Below are positions 12,699-24,535 of a stretch of DNA of 64,000 bases, one piece after another. The DNA is taken from NCBI GenBank assembly GCA_964016885.1, contig OZ024749.1, positions 20,541,751 to 20,605,750 on the forward strand, written 5' to 3'. The translations under genes and the position numbers were made by a program. Origin of the DNA: Eledone cirrhosa (lineage: Eukaryota > Mollusca > Cephalopoda > Octopoda > Eledonidae). The notes beneath the pieces are model-generated. The model made no database searches, was not told the origin of the DNA, and saw only the letters and a list, made by a program, of their open reading frames with translations. The stretch's first letter is position 1. Every line of letters starts with the position of its first letter.

Positions 12699-13400
12699 GT
12701 GGACTGTGACTGTTGACATAGTACAGTGGACTATACCATACTGTGGTGCCTACTTACAGCTAGGTGGACTGGGACTGTTGGCACAGTACAGAGGACTATA
12801 CCATACTGTGGTACCTACTTACAGCTAGCTGGACTGAGCTGTTGACATAGTACAGTGGACTATACCATACTGTGGTACCTACTTACAGCTAGGTGAACTG
12901 TGACAGTTGACAGTACAGTGGACTATACCAGACTGTGGTCCCTACTTACAGCTAGGTGGACTGAGCTGTTGACAGTACAGTGGACTATACCATACTGTGG
13001 TAGCTACTTACAGCTAGGTGGACTGTGACTGTTGGCACAGTACAGTGGACTATACCAGATTGTGGTACCTACTGACAGCTAGGTGGACTGAGATGTTGAC
13101 ATAGTACAGTGGACTATACCATACTGTGGTACCTACTTACAGCTAGGTGGACTGTGACTGTTGACAGTACAGTGGACTATACCATACTGTGGTGCCTACT
13201 TACAGCTAGGTGGACTGTGACTGTTGACATAGTAGAGTGGACTATACCATACTGTGGTACCTACTTACAGCTAGGTGGACTGTGACTGTTGACAGTACAG
13301 TGGACTATACCATACTGTGGTACCTACTCACAGCTAGGTGGACTGTGACTGTTGACAATACAGTGGACTATACCATACTGTGGTACCTACTTACAGCTTG

Positions 13401-13438
13401 GTGGACTATACCACACTGTGGTACCTACTTACAGCTAG
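13401..13438 (+). repeat. 38 bp short unit, class S2 (preceded by CAGCTTG)
   Basis: Same 25 bp loss as S1, but the preceding monomer ends CAGCTTG and the following one carries GTTGAAAGTACAG. Other S2 units lie near 18,631, 23,437, 24,691, 28,547, 29,810, 30,679, 34,526, 35,724 (here CAGCATG), 52,003, 53,270, 57,346, 60,741, 61,684 and 62,948. It marks the start of each large HOR and also recurs inside some of them. Confidence 0.92.
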
Positions 13439-13851
13439 GTGGACTGTGACTGTTGAAAGTACAGTGGACTATACCACACTGTGGTACCTACTTACAGCTA
13501 GGTAGACTGTGACTGTTGACAGTACAGTGGACTATACCATACTGTGGTACCTACTTACAGCTAAGTGGACTGTGACTGCTGGCACAGTACAGTGGATTAT
13601 ACCATACTGTGGTACCTACTTACAGCTAGCTGGACTGTGACTGTTGACAGTACAGTGGACTATACCATACTGTGGTACCTACTTACAGCTAGGTGGACTG
13701 TGACTGTTGGCACAGTACAGTGGACTATACCATACTGTGGTACCTACTTACAGCTAGGTGAACTGTGACTGTTGGCACAGTACAGTGGACTATACCATAC
13801 TGTGGTACCTACTTACAGCTAGGTGGACTGTGACTGTTGGCACAGTACAGT

Positions 13852-13870
13852 GGAATATATCATATAGTGG
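13852..13870 (+). repeat. AATATATC marker unit, CATATAG form
   Basis: The same marker with one further change (CATATAGTGG) and a neighbouring GACACTACAG unit. Copies at 13,852, 19,082, 25,151, 30,198, 31,130, 36,177, 42,466, 43,721, 49,462, 53,717, 57,793 and 63,397. The spacings (5,230, 6,069, 5,047, 932, 5,047, 6,289, 1,255, 5,741, 4,255, 4,076 and 5,604) reproduce the HOR lengths found independently from other markers. Confidence 0.92.
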
Positions 13871-15494
13871 TACCTACTTACAGCTAGGTGGACTGTGACT
13901 GTTGACACTACAGTGGACTATACCACACTGTGGTACCTACTTACAGCTAGATGGACTGTGACTGTTGACAGTACAGTGGACTATACCAGACTGTGGTACC
14001 TACTTACAGCTAGGTGGACTGTGACTGTTGACATAGTACAGTGGACTATACCATACTGTGGTGCCTACTTACAGCTAGGTGGACTGTGACTGTTGACAGT
14101 ACAGTGGACTATACCATACTGTGGTGCCTACTTACAGCTAGGTGGACTATGACTGTTGACATAGTACAGTGGACTATACCATACTGTGGTACCTACTTAC
14201 AGCCATGTGGACAGTGACTGTTGACAGTACAGTGGACTATACCAGACTGTGGTACCTACTTACAGCTAGGTGGACTGTGACTGTTGGCACAGTACAGTGG
14301 ACTATACCATACTGTGGTGCCTACTTACAGCTAGGTGGACTGTTACTGTTGACAGTACAGTGGACTATACCATACTGTGGTACCTACTTACAGGTAGGTG
14401 GACTGTGACTGTTGACAGTGCAGTGGACTATACCATACTGTGGTACCTACTTACAGCTAGGTGGACTGTGACTGTTGACATAGTACAGTGGACTATACCA
14501 TACTGTGGTAACTACTTACAGCTAGGTGGACTGAGCTGTTGACATAGTACAGTGGACTATACCATACTGTGGTACCTACTTACAGCTAGGTGGACTGTGA
14601 CTGTTGACAGTACAGTGGACTATACCATACTGTGGTACCTACTTACAGCTAGGTGGACTGTGACTGTTGACAGTACAGTGGACTATACCATACTGTGGTG
14701 CCTACTTACAGCTAGGTGGACTGTGACTGTTGACATAGTACAGTGGACTATACCAAACTGTGGTACCTACTTACAGCTAGGTGGACTGTGACTGTTGACA
14801 GTACAGTGGACTATACCATACTGTGGTACCTACTTACAGCTAGGTGGACTGTGACTGTTGACATAGTACAGTGGACTATACCATACTGTGGTACCTACTT
14901 ACAGCTAGGTGGAGTGTGACTGTTGACATAGTACAGTGGACTATACCATACTGTGGTACCTACTTACAGCTAGGTGGAATGTGACTGTTGACATAGTACA
15001 GTGGACTATACCATACTGTGGTACCTACTTACAGCTAGGTGGACTGTGACTGTTGACATAGTACAGTGGACTATACCAAACTGTGGTACCTACTTACAGC
15101 TAGGTGGACTGTGACTGTTGACAGTACAGTGGACTATACCATACTGTGGTACCTACTTACAGCTAGGTGGACTGTGACTGTTGACATAGTACAGTGGACT
15201 ATACCATACTGTGGTACCTACTTACAGCTAGGTGGACTGAGCTGTTGACATATTACAGTGGACTATACCATACTGTGGTACCTACTTACAGCTAGGTGGA
15301 CTGTGACTGTTGACAGTACAGTGGACTATACCATACTGTGGTACCTACTTACAGCTAGGTGGACTGTGACTGTTGACATAGTACAGTGGACTATACCATA
15401 CTGCTGTACCTACTTACAGCTAGGTGGACTGTGACTGTTGACATAGTACAGTGGACTATACCAACTGTGGTACCTACTTACAGCTAGGTAGACT

Positions 15495-16258
15495 GAGCTG
15501 TTGACATAGTACAGTGGACTATACCAACTGTGGTACCTACTTACAGCTAGCTGAACTGTGACTGTTGACAGTACAGTGGACTATACCATACTGTGGTACC
15601 TACTTACAGCTAGGTGGACTGTGACTGTTGACATAGTACAGTGGACTATACCATACTGTGGTACCTACTTACAGCTAGGTGGACTGAGCTGTTGACATAG
15701 TACAGTGGACTATACCATACTGTGGTACCTACTTACAGCTAGGTGGACTGTGACTGTTGACAGTACAGTGGACTATACCATACTGTGGTACCTACTTACA
15801 GCTAGGTGGACTGTGACTGTTGACATAGTACAGTGGACTATACCAACTGTGGTACCTACTTACAGCTAGCTGGACTGAGCTGTTGACATAGTACAGTGGA
15901 CTATACCATACTGTGGTACCTACTTACAGCTAGCTGGACTGTGACTGTTGACAGTACAATGGACTATACCATACTGTGGTACCTACTTACAGCTAGGTGG
16001 ACTGTGACTGTTGACATAGTACAGTGGACTATACCAACTGTGGTACCTACTTACAGCTAGGTGGACTGAGCTGTTGACATAGTACAGTGGACTATACCAT
16101 ACTGTTCTACCTACTTACAGCTAGGTGGACTGTGACTGTTGACAGTACAGTGGACTATACCATACTGTGGTACCTACTTACAGCTAGGTGGACTGTGACT
16201 GTTGACAGTACAGTGGACTATACCATACTGTGGTACCTACTTACAGCTAGGTGGACTG
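15495..16258 (+). repeat. Trimeric sub-repeat with 191 bp period
   Basis: Units alternate in threes: a plain GACAG unit (63 bp), a GACATAG unit that often has CCAACTG, and a GAGCTGTTGACATAG unit. The GAGC word falls at 15,495, 15,686, 15,877 and 16,068, exactly 191 bp apart each time. The next GAGC, at 16,452, is at twice about that spacing. This is a level of order between the monomer and the kilobase HOR. Confidence 0.8.
16087..16149 (+). repeat. GTTCTACC variant monomer (first of 18)
   Basis: A 63 bp monomer in which GTGGTACC reads GTTCTACC, destroying the GGTACC palindrome. Unit starts lie at 16,087, 16,855, 21,766, 22,532, 27,705, 33,684, 38,285, 39,664, 41,593, 42,848, 44,166, 45,163, 47,210, 48,589, 49,844, 51,161, 55,823 and 59,898. 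Absent left of 16 kb. It was the main marker used to define the duplications in HOR 5. Confidence 0.92.
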
Positions 16259-16317
16259 TGACTGTTGACATAGTACAGTGGACTATACCATACTGTGGTA
16301 CCTACTTACAGCTAGGT

Positions 16318-17083
16318 GGACTGTGACTGTTGACATAGTACAGTGGACTATACCATACTGCTGTACCTACTTACAGCTAGGTGGACTGTGACTGTTGACA
16401 TAGTACAGTGGAGTATACCAACTGTGGTACCTACTTACAGCTAGGTAGACTGAGCTGTTGACATAGTACAGTGGACTATACCAACTGTGGTACCTACTTA
16501 CAGCTAGCTGAACTGTGACTGTTGACAGTACAGTGGACTATACCATACAGTGGTACCTACTTACAGCTAGGTGGACTGTGACTGTTGACATAGTACAGTG
16601 GACTATACCATACTGTGGTACCTACTTACAGCTAGGTGGACTGAGCTGTTGACATAGTACAGTGGACTATACCATACTGTGGTGCCTACTTACAGCTAGG
16701 TGGACTGTGACTGTTGACATAGTAGAGTGGACTATACCATACTGTGGTACCTACTTACAGCTAGGTGGACTGTGACTGTTGACATAGTACAGTGGACTAT
16801 ACCAACTGTGGTACCTACTTACAGCTAGGTGGACTGAGCTGTTGACATAGTACAGTGGACTATACCATACTGTTCTACCTACTTACAGCTAGGTGGACTG
16901 TGACTGTTGACAGTACAGTGGACTATACCATACTGTGGTACCTACTTACAGCTAGGTGGACTGTGACTGTTGACAGTACAGTGGACTATACCATACTGTG
17001 GTACCTACTTACAGCTAGGTGGACTGTGACTGTTGACATAGTACAGTGGACTATACCATACTGTGGTACCTACTTACAGCTAG
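16318..17083 (+). repeat. 957 bp tandem duplication in large HOR 1, right copy (shortened)
   Basis: Repeats the left copy, but its GTTCTACC unit lies only 768 bp from its partner. The 189 bp difference equals three 63 bp monomers. It ends at the S1 short unit at 17,084. Confidence 0.78.
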
Positions 17084-20000
17084 GTGGATTATACCACACT
17101 GTGGTACCTACTTAGAGCTAGGTGGACTGTGACTATTGACATAGTACAGTGGACTATACCATACTGTGGTGCCTACTTACAGCTAGGTGGACTGTGACTG
17201 TTGGCACAGTACAGTGGACTATACCATACTGTGGTACCTACTTACAGCTAGGTGGACTGTGACTCTTGACAGTACAGTGGACTATACCAGACTGTGGTCC
17301 CTACTTACAGCTAGGTGGACTGAGCTGTTGACATAGTACAGTGGACTATACCATACTGTGGTACCTACTTACAGCTAGGTGGACTGTGACTGTTGACAGT
17401 TCAGTGGACTATACCATGCTGTGGTACCTACTTACAGCTAGGTGGACTGTGACTGTTGACATAGTACAGTGGACTATACCATACTGCTGTACCTACTTAC
17501 AGCTAGGTGGACTGTGACTGTTGACATAGTACAGTGGACTATACCAACTGTGGTACCTACTTACAGCTAGGTAGACTGAGCTGTTGACATAGTACAGTGG
17601 ACTATACCATACTGTGGTACCTACTTACAGCTAGGTGGACTGTGACTGTTGACAGTACAGTGGACTATACCATACTGTGGTACCTACTTACAGCTAGGTG
17701 GACTGTGACTGTTGACATAGTACAGTGGACTATACCAACTGTGGTACCTACTTACAGCTAGGTGGACTGAGCTGTTGACATAGTACAGTGGACTATACCA
17801 TACTGTGGTACCTACTTACAGCTAGGTGGACTGTGACTGTTGACAGTACAGTGGACTATACCATACTGTGGTACCTACTTACAGCTAGGTGGACTGTGAC
17901 TGTTGACATAGTACAGTGGACTATACCATACTGTGGTACCTACTTACAGCTAGGTGGACTATACCACACTGTGGTACCTACTTAGAGCTAGGTGGACTGT
18001 GACTGTTGACATAGTACAGTGGACTATACCATACTGTGGTGCCTACTTACAGCTAGGTGGACTGGGACTGTTGGCACAGTACAGAGGACTATACCATACT
18101 GTGGTACCTACTTACAGCTAGCTGGACTGAGCTGTTGACATAGTACAGTGGACTATACCATACTGTGGTACCTACTTACAGCTAGGTGGACTGAGCTGTT
18201 GACAGTACAGTGGACTATACCATACTGTGGTAGCTACTTACAGCTAGGTGGACTGTGACTGTTGGCACAGTACAGTGGACTATACCAGACTGTGGTACCT
18301 ACTGACAGCTAGGTGGACTGAGATGTTGACATAGTACAGTGGACTATACCATACTGTGGTACCTACTTACAGCTAGGTGGACTGTGACTGTTGACAATAC
18401 AGTGGACTATACCATACTGTGGTGCCTACTTACAGCTAGGTGGACTGTGACTGTTGACATAGTAGAGTGGACTATACCATACTGTGGTACCTACTTACAG
18501 CTAGGTGGACTGTGACTGTTGACAGTACAGTGGACTATACCATACTGTGGTACCTACTTACAGCTAGGTGGACTGTGACTGTTGACAATACAGTGGACTA
18601 TACCATACTGTGGTACCTACTTACAGCTTGGTGGACTATACCACACTGTGGTACCTACTTACAGCTAGGTGGACTGTGACTGTTGAAAGTACAGTGGACT
18701 ATACCACACTGTGGTACCTACTTACAGCTAGGTAGACTGTGACTGTTGACAGTACAGTGGACTATACCATACTGTGGTACCTACTTACAGCTAAGTGGAC
18801 TGTGACTGTTGGCACAGTACAGTGGATTATACCATACTGTGGTACCTACTTACAGCTAGCTGGACTGTGACTGTTGACAGTACAGTGGACTATACCATAC
18901 TGTGGTACCTACTTACAGCTAGGTGGACTGTGACTGTTGGCACAGTACAGTGGACTATACCATACTGTGGTACCTACTTACAGCTAGGTGAACTGTGACT
19001 GTTGGCACAGTACAGTGGACTATACCATACTGTGGTACCTACTTACAGCTAAGTGGACTGTGACTGTTGGCACAGTACAGTGGAATATATCATATAGTGG
19101 TACCTACTTACAGCTAGGTGGACTGTGACTGTTGACACTACAGTGGACTATACCACACTGTGGTACCTACTTACAGCTAGATGGACTGTGACTGTTGACA
19201 GTACAGTGGACTATACGATACTGTGGTACCTACTTACAGCTAGGTGGACTGTGACTGTTGACATAGTACAGTGGACTATACCATACTGTGGTGCCTACTT
19301 ACAGCTAGGTGGACTGTGACTGTTGACAGTACAGTGGACTATACCATACTGTGGTGCCTACTTACAGCTAGGTGGACTATGACTGTTGACATATTACAGT
19401 GGACTATACCATACTGTGGTACCTACTTACAGCCATGTGGACAGTGACTGTTGACAGTACAGTGGACTATACCAGACTGTGGTACCTACTTACAGCTAGG
19501 TGGACTGTGACTGTTGGCACAGTACAGTGGACTATACCATACTGTGGTGCCTACTTACAGCTAGGTGGACTGTTACTGTTGACAGTACAGTGGACTATAC
19601 CATACTGTGGTACCTACTTACAGGTAGGTGGACTGTGACTGTTGACAGTACAGTGGACTATACCATACTGTGGTACCTACTTACAGCTAGGTGGACTGTG
19701 ACTGTTGACATAGTACAGTGGACTATACCATACTGTGGTAACTACTTACAGCTAGGTGGACTGAGCTGTTGACATAGTACAGTGGACTATACCATACTGT
19801 GGTACCTACTTACAGCTAGGTGGACTGTGACTGTTGACAGTACAGTGGACTATACCATACTGTGGTACCTACTTACAGCTAGGTGGACTGTGACTGTTGA
19901 CATATTACAGTGGACTATACCATACTGTGGTACCTACTTACAGCTAGGTGCACTGTGACTGTTGACATAGTACAGTGGACTATACCAACTGTGGTACCTA

Positions 20001-21039
20001 CTTACAGCTAGGTAGACTGAGCTGTTGAGATAGTACAGTGGACTATACCATACTGTGGTACCTACTTACAGCTAGGTGGACTGTGACTGTTGACAGTACA
20101 GTGGACTATACCATACTGTGGTACCTACTTACAGCTAGGTGGACTGTGACTGTTGACATAGTACAGTGGACTATACCAACTGTGGTACCGACTTACAGCT
20201 AGCTGGACTGAGCTGTTGACATAGTACAGTGGACTATACCATACTGTGGTACCTACTTACAGCTAGGTGGACTGTGACTGTTGACAGTACAGTGGACTAT
20301 ACCAGACTGTGGTACCTACTTACAGCTAGGTGGACTGTGACTGTTGGAACAGTACAGTGGACTATACCATACTGTGGTGCCTACTTACAGCTAGGTGGAC
20401 TGTGACTGTTGACATAGTACAGTGGACTATACCAAACTGTGGTACCTACTTACAGCTAGGTGGACTGTGTCTGTTGACAGTACAGTGGACTATACCATAC
20501 TGTGGTACCTACTTACAGCTAGGTGGACTGTGACTGTTGACATAGTACAGTGGACTATACCATACTGTGGTACCTACTTACAGCTAGGTGGAGTGTGACT
20601 GTTGACATAGTACAGTGGACTATACCATACTGTGGTACCTACTTACAGCTAGGTGGAATGTGACTGTTGACATAGTACAGTGGACTATACCATACTGTGG
20701 TACCTACTTACAGCTAGGTGGACTGTGACTGTTGACATAGTACAGTGGACTATACCAAACTGTGGTACCTACTTACAGCTAGGTGGACTGTGACTGTTGA
20801 CAGTACAGTGGACTATACCATACTGTGGTACCTACTTACAGCTAGGTGGACTGTGACTGTTGACATAGTACAGTGGACTATACCATACTGTGGTACCTAC
20901 TTACAGCTAGGTGGACTGAGCTGTTGACATATTACAGTGGACTATACCATACTGTGGTACCTACTTACAGCTAGGTGGACTGTGACTGTTGACAGTACAG
21001 TGGACTATACCATACTGTGGTACCTACTTACAGCTAGGT

Positions 21040-21996
21040 GGACTGTGACTGTTGACATAGTACAGTGGACTATACCATACTGCTGTACCTACTTACAGCT
21101 AGGTGGACTGTGACTGTTGACATAGTACAGTGGACTATACCAACTGTGGTACCTACTTACAGCTAGGTAGACTGAGCTGTTGACATAGTACAGTGGACTA
21201 TACCAACTGTGGTACCTACTTACAGCTAGCTGAACTGTGACTGTTGACAGTACAGTGGACTATACCATACTGTGGTACCTACTTACAGCTAGGTGGACTG
21301 TGACTGTTGACATAGTACAGTGGACTATACCATACTGTGGTAACTACTTACAGCTAGGTGGACTGAGCTGTTGACATAGTACAGTGGACTATACCATACT
21401 GTGGTACCTACTTACAGCTAGGTGGACTGTGACTGTTGACAGTACAGTGGACTATACCATACTGTGGTACCTACTTACAGCTAGGTGGACTGTGACTGTT
21501 GACATAGTACAGTGGACTATACCAACTGTGGTACCTACTTACAGCTAGCTGGACTGAGCTGTTGACATAGTACAGTGGACTATACCATACTGTGGTACCT
21601 ACTTACAGTTAGCTGGACTGTGACTGTTGACAGTACAATGGACTATACCATACTGTGGTACCTACTTACAGCTAGGTGGACTGTGACAGTTGACATAGTA
21701 CAGTGGACTATACCAACTGTGGTACCTACTTACAGCTAGGTGGACTGAGCTGTTGACATAGTACAGTGGACTATACCATACTGTTCTACCTACTTACAGC
21801 TAGGTGGACTGTGACTGTTGACAGTACAGTGGACTATACCATACTGTGGTACCTACTTACAGCTAGGTGGACTGTGACTGTTGACAGTACAGTGGACTAT
21901 ACCATACTGTGGTACCTACTTACAGCTAGGTGGACTGTGACTGTTGACATAGTACAGTGGACTATACCATACTGTGGTACCTACTTACAGCTAGGT
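21040..21996 (+). repeat. 957 bp tandem duplication in large HOR 2, left copy
   Basis: CTGCTGTACC at 21,080 and again at 22,037, the same 957 bp spacing as in HOR 1. The event therefore predates the split of HORs 1 and 2. Confidence 0.8.
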
Positions 21997-22760
21997 GGAC
22001 TGTGACTGTTGACATAGTACAGTGGACTATACCATACTGCTGTACCTACTTACAGCTAGGTGGACTGTGACTGTTGACATAGTACAGTGGAGTATACCAA
22101 CTGTGGTACCTACTTACAGCTAGGTAGACTGAGCTGTTGACATAGTACAGTGGACTATACCAACTGTGGTACCTACTTACAGCTAGCTGAACTGTGACTG
22201 TTGACAGTACAGTGGACTATACCATACTGTGGTACCTACTTACAGCTAGGTGGATTGTGACTGTTGACATAGTACAGTGGACTATACCATACTGTGGTAC
22301 CTACTTACAGCTAGGTGGACTGAGCTGTTGACAGTACAGTGGACTATACCATACTGTGGTGCCTACTTACAGCTAGGTGGACTGTGACTGTTGACATAGT
22401 AGAGTGGACTATACCATACTGTGGTACCTACTTACAGCTAGGTGGACTGTGACTGTTGACATAGTACAGTGGACTATACCAACTGTGGTACCTACTTACA
22501 GCTAGGTGGACTGAGCTGTTGACATAGTACAGTGGACTATACCATACTGTTCTACCTACTTACAGCTAGGTGGACTGTGACTGTTGACAGTACAGTGGAC
22601 TATACCATACTGTGGTACCTACTTACAGCTAGGTGGACTGTGACTGTTGACAGTACAGTGGACTATACCATACTGTGGTACCTACTTACAGCTAGGTGGA
22701 CTGTGACTGTTGACATAGTACAGTGGACTATACCATACTGTGGTACCTACTTACAGCTAG
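21997..22760 (+). repeat. 957 bp tandem duplication in large HOR 2, right copy (shortened)
   Basis: Carries the same loss of about three monomers as the right copy in HOR 1 (the GTTCTACC units are 766 bp apart), confirming common descent. Ends at the S1 unit at 22,761. Confidence 0.78.
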
Positions 22761-23537
22761 GTGGACTATACCACACTGTGGTACCTACTTAGAGCTAGGT
22801 GGACTGTGACTATTGACATAGTACAGTGGACTATACCATACTGTGGTGCCTACTTACAGCTAGGTGGACTGTGACTGTTGGCACAGTACAGTGGACTATA
22901 CCATACTGTGGTACCTACTTACAGCTAGGTGGACTGTGACTCTTGACAGTACAGTGGACTATACCAGACTGTGGTCCCTACTTACAGCTAGGTGGACTGA
23001 GCTGTTGACAGTACAGTGGACTATACCATACTGTGGTAGCTACTTACAGCTAGGTGGACTGTGACTGTTGGCACAGTACAGTGGACTATACCAGACTGTG
23101 GTACCTACTGACAGCTAGGTGGACTGAGATGTTGATATAGTACAGTGGACTATACCATACTGTGGTACCTACTTCTAGCTAGGTGGACTGTGACTTTTGA
23201 CAGTACAATGGACTATACCATACTGTGGTGCCTACTTACAGCTAGGTGGACTGTGACTCTTGACATAGTAGAGTGGACTATACCATACTGTGGTACCTAC
23301 TTACAGCTAGGTGGACTGTGACTGTTGACAGTACAGTGGACTATACCATACTGTGGTACATACTTACAGCTAGGTGGACTGTGACTGTTGACAGTACAGT
23401 GGACTATACCATACTGTGGTACCTACTTACAGCTTGGTGGACTATACCACACTGTGGTACCTACTTACAGCTAGGTGGACTGTGACTGTTGAAAGTACAG
23501 TGGACTATACCAGACTGTGGTACCTACTTACAGCTAG

Positions 23538-23575
23538 GTGGACTATACCACACTGTGGTACCTACTTACAGCTAG
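23538..23575 (+). repeat. 38 bp short unit, class S3 (followed by GGTAGATTG)
   Basis: Same 25 bp loss, located about 101 bp after an S2 unit and followed by GGTAGATTGTGAC. Other S3 units lie near 28,648, 34,627, 52,104, 60,842 and 61,785, always after an S2 unit at the same distance, so the S2-S3 pair was copied together. The flank closely resembles that of the full-length GGTAGACTG unit found in other HOR copies. Confidence 0.9.
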
Positions 23576-24535
23576 GTAGATTGTGACTGTTGACAGTACA
23601 GTGGACTATACCATACTGTGGTACCTACTTACAGCTAAGTGGACTGTGACTGTTGGCACAGTACAGTGGACTATACCAAACTGTGGTACCTGCTTACAGC
23701 TAGCTGGACTGTGACTGTTGACAGTACAGTGGACTATACCATACTGTGGTACCTACTTACAGCTAGGTGGACTCTGACTGTTGGCACAGTACAGTGGACT
23801 ATACCATACTGTGGTACCTACTTACAGCTAGGTGGACTGTGACTGTTGACAGTACAGTGGACTATACCATACTGTGGTACCTACTTACAGCTAGGTGGAC
23901 TGTGACTGTTGACATAGTACAGTGGACTATACCATACTGTGGTACCTACTTACAGCTAGGTGGACTATACCACACTGTGGTACCTACTTAGAGCTAGGTG
24001 GACTGTGACTGTTGACATAGTACAGTGGACTATACCATACTGTGGTGCCTACTTACAGCTAGGTGGACTGGGACTGTTGGCACAGTACAGAGGACTATAC
24101 CATACTGTGGTACCTACTTACAGCTAGCTGGACTGAGCTGTTGACATAGTACAGTGGACTATACCATACTGTGGTACCTACTTACAGCTAGGTGAACTGT
24201 GACTGTTGACAGTACAGTGGACTATACCAGACTGTGGTCCCTACTTACAGCTAGGTGGACTGAGCTGTTGACAGTACAGTGGACTATACCATACTGTGGT
24301 AGCTACTTACAGCTAGGTGGACTGTGACTGTAGGCACAGTACAGTGGACTATACCAGACTGTGGTACCTACTGACAGCTAGGTGGACTGAGATGTTGACA
24401 TAGTACAGTGGACTATACCATACTGTGGTACCTACTTACAGCTAGGTGGACTGTGACTGTTGACAGTACAGTGGACTATACCATACTGTGGTGCCTACTT
24501 ACAGCTAGGTGGACTGTGACTGTTGACATAGTAGA

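Larger units (their letters stand above)
9161..13236 (+). repeat. Region C, irregular satellite transitional to the large HORs
   Basis: No single HOR period fits. Parts come from region B (the AATATATCATACAG segment at about 10,370-10,620 matches 8,390-8,640 at offset 1,977). Other parts are relatives of the later large HORs: GTGGTAACTAC near 9,956, TACCGACTT near 11,494, CTGCTGTACC near 12,191 and a CAGAGGACTATA unit near 12,789. A CCAACTG/GTAGACTGAGC pair recurs at 11,291 and 12,251, an internal duplication of about 960 bp. The first 38 bp short unit of the window is at 12,661. One unit near 9,204 has lost a base in the AGCTAGG stretch (TACACGAGG). Confidence 0.75.
15361..16317 (+). repeat. 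957 bp tandem duplication in large HOR 1, left copy
   Basis: Starts at a unit with CTGCTGTACC (15,401). The same unit recurs 957 bp later (16,358). The copy includes GTAGACTGAGC, GCTGAACTG, ACAATGG and GTTCTACC units. Confidence 0.8.
13237..18466 (+). repeat. Large HOR copy 1 (5,230 bp)
   Basis: Phased from the GTAGAGTGG unit that precedes an S2 short unit. Contains the AATATATC marker (13,852), GTGGTAACTAC (about 14,507), CCAAACTG (about 15,077), a 957 bp internal duplication, two GTTCTACC units (16,087 and 16,855 starts), S1 units and the CAGAGGACTATA unit (about 18,082). It lacks the TACCGACTT segment present in copies 2-7, which accounts for most of its shorter length. Confidence 0.85.
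18467..24535 (+). repeat. Large HOR copy 2 (6,069 bp)
   Basis: Same marker order as copy 1 but with an added segment of about 840 bp around 19,870-20,400. That segment carries GGTGCACTG, GAGATAG and TACCGACTT variants and resembles region C near 11,200-11,640. It also keeps the 957 bp duplication and gains an S2-S3 pair with TTCTAGC, TACATACTT and CCTGCTTAC variants near 23,170-23,700 that copy 1 lacks. A CAGAGGACTATA unit is near 24,089. Confidence 0.85.

Noticed and set aside
13852..13875. AT-rich AATATATC unit as an origin, protein-binding site or scaffold attachment site
   Set aside because: It is a short change inside one monomer per HOR. There is no cluster of AT-rich sequence or known motif around it, so it is kept only as a register marker.
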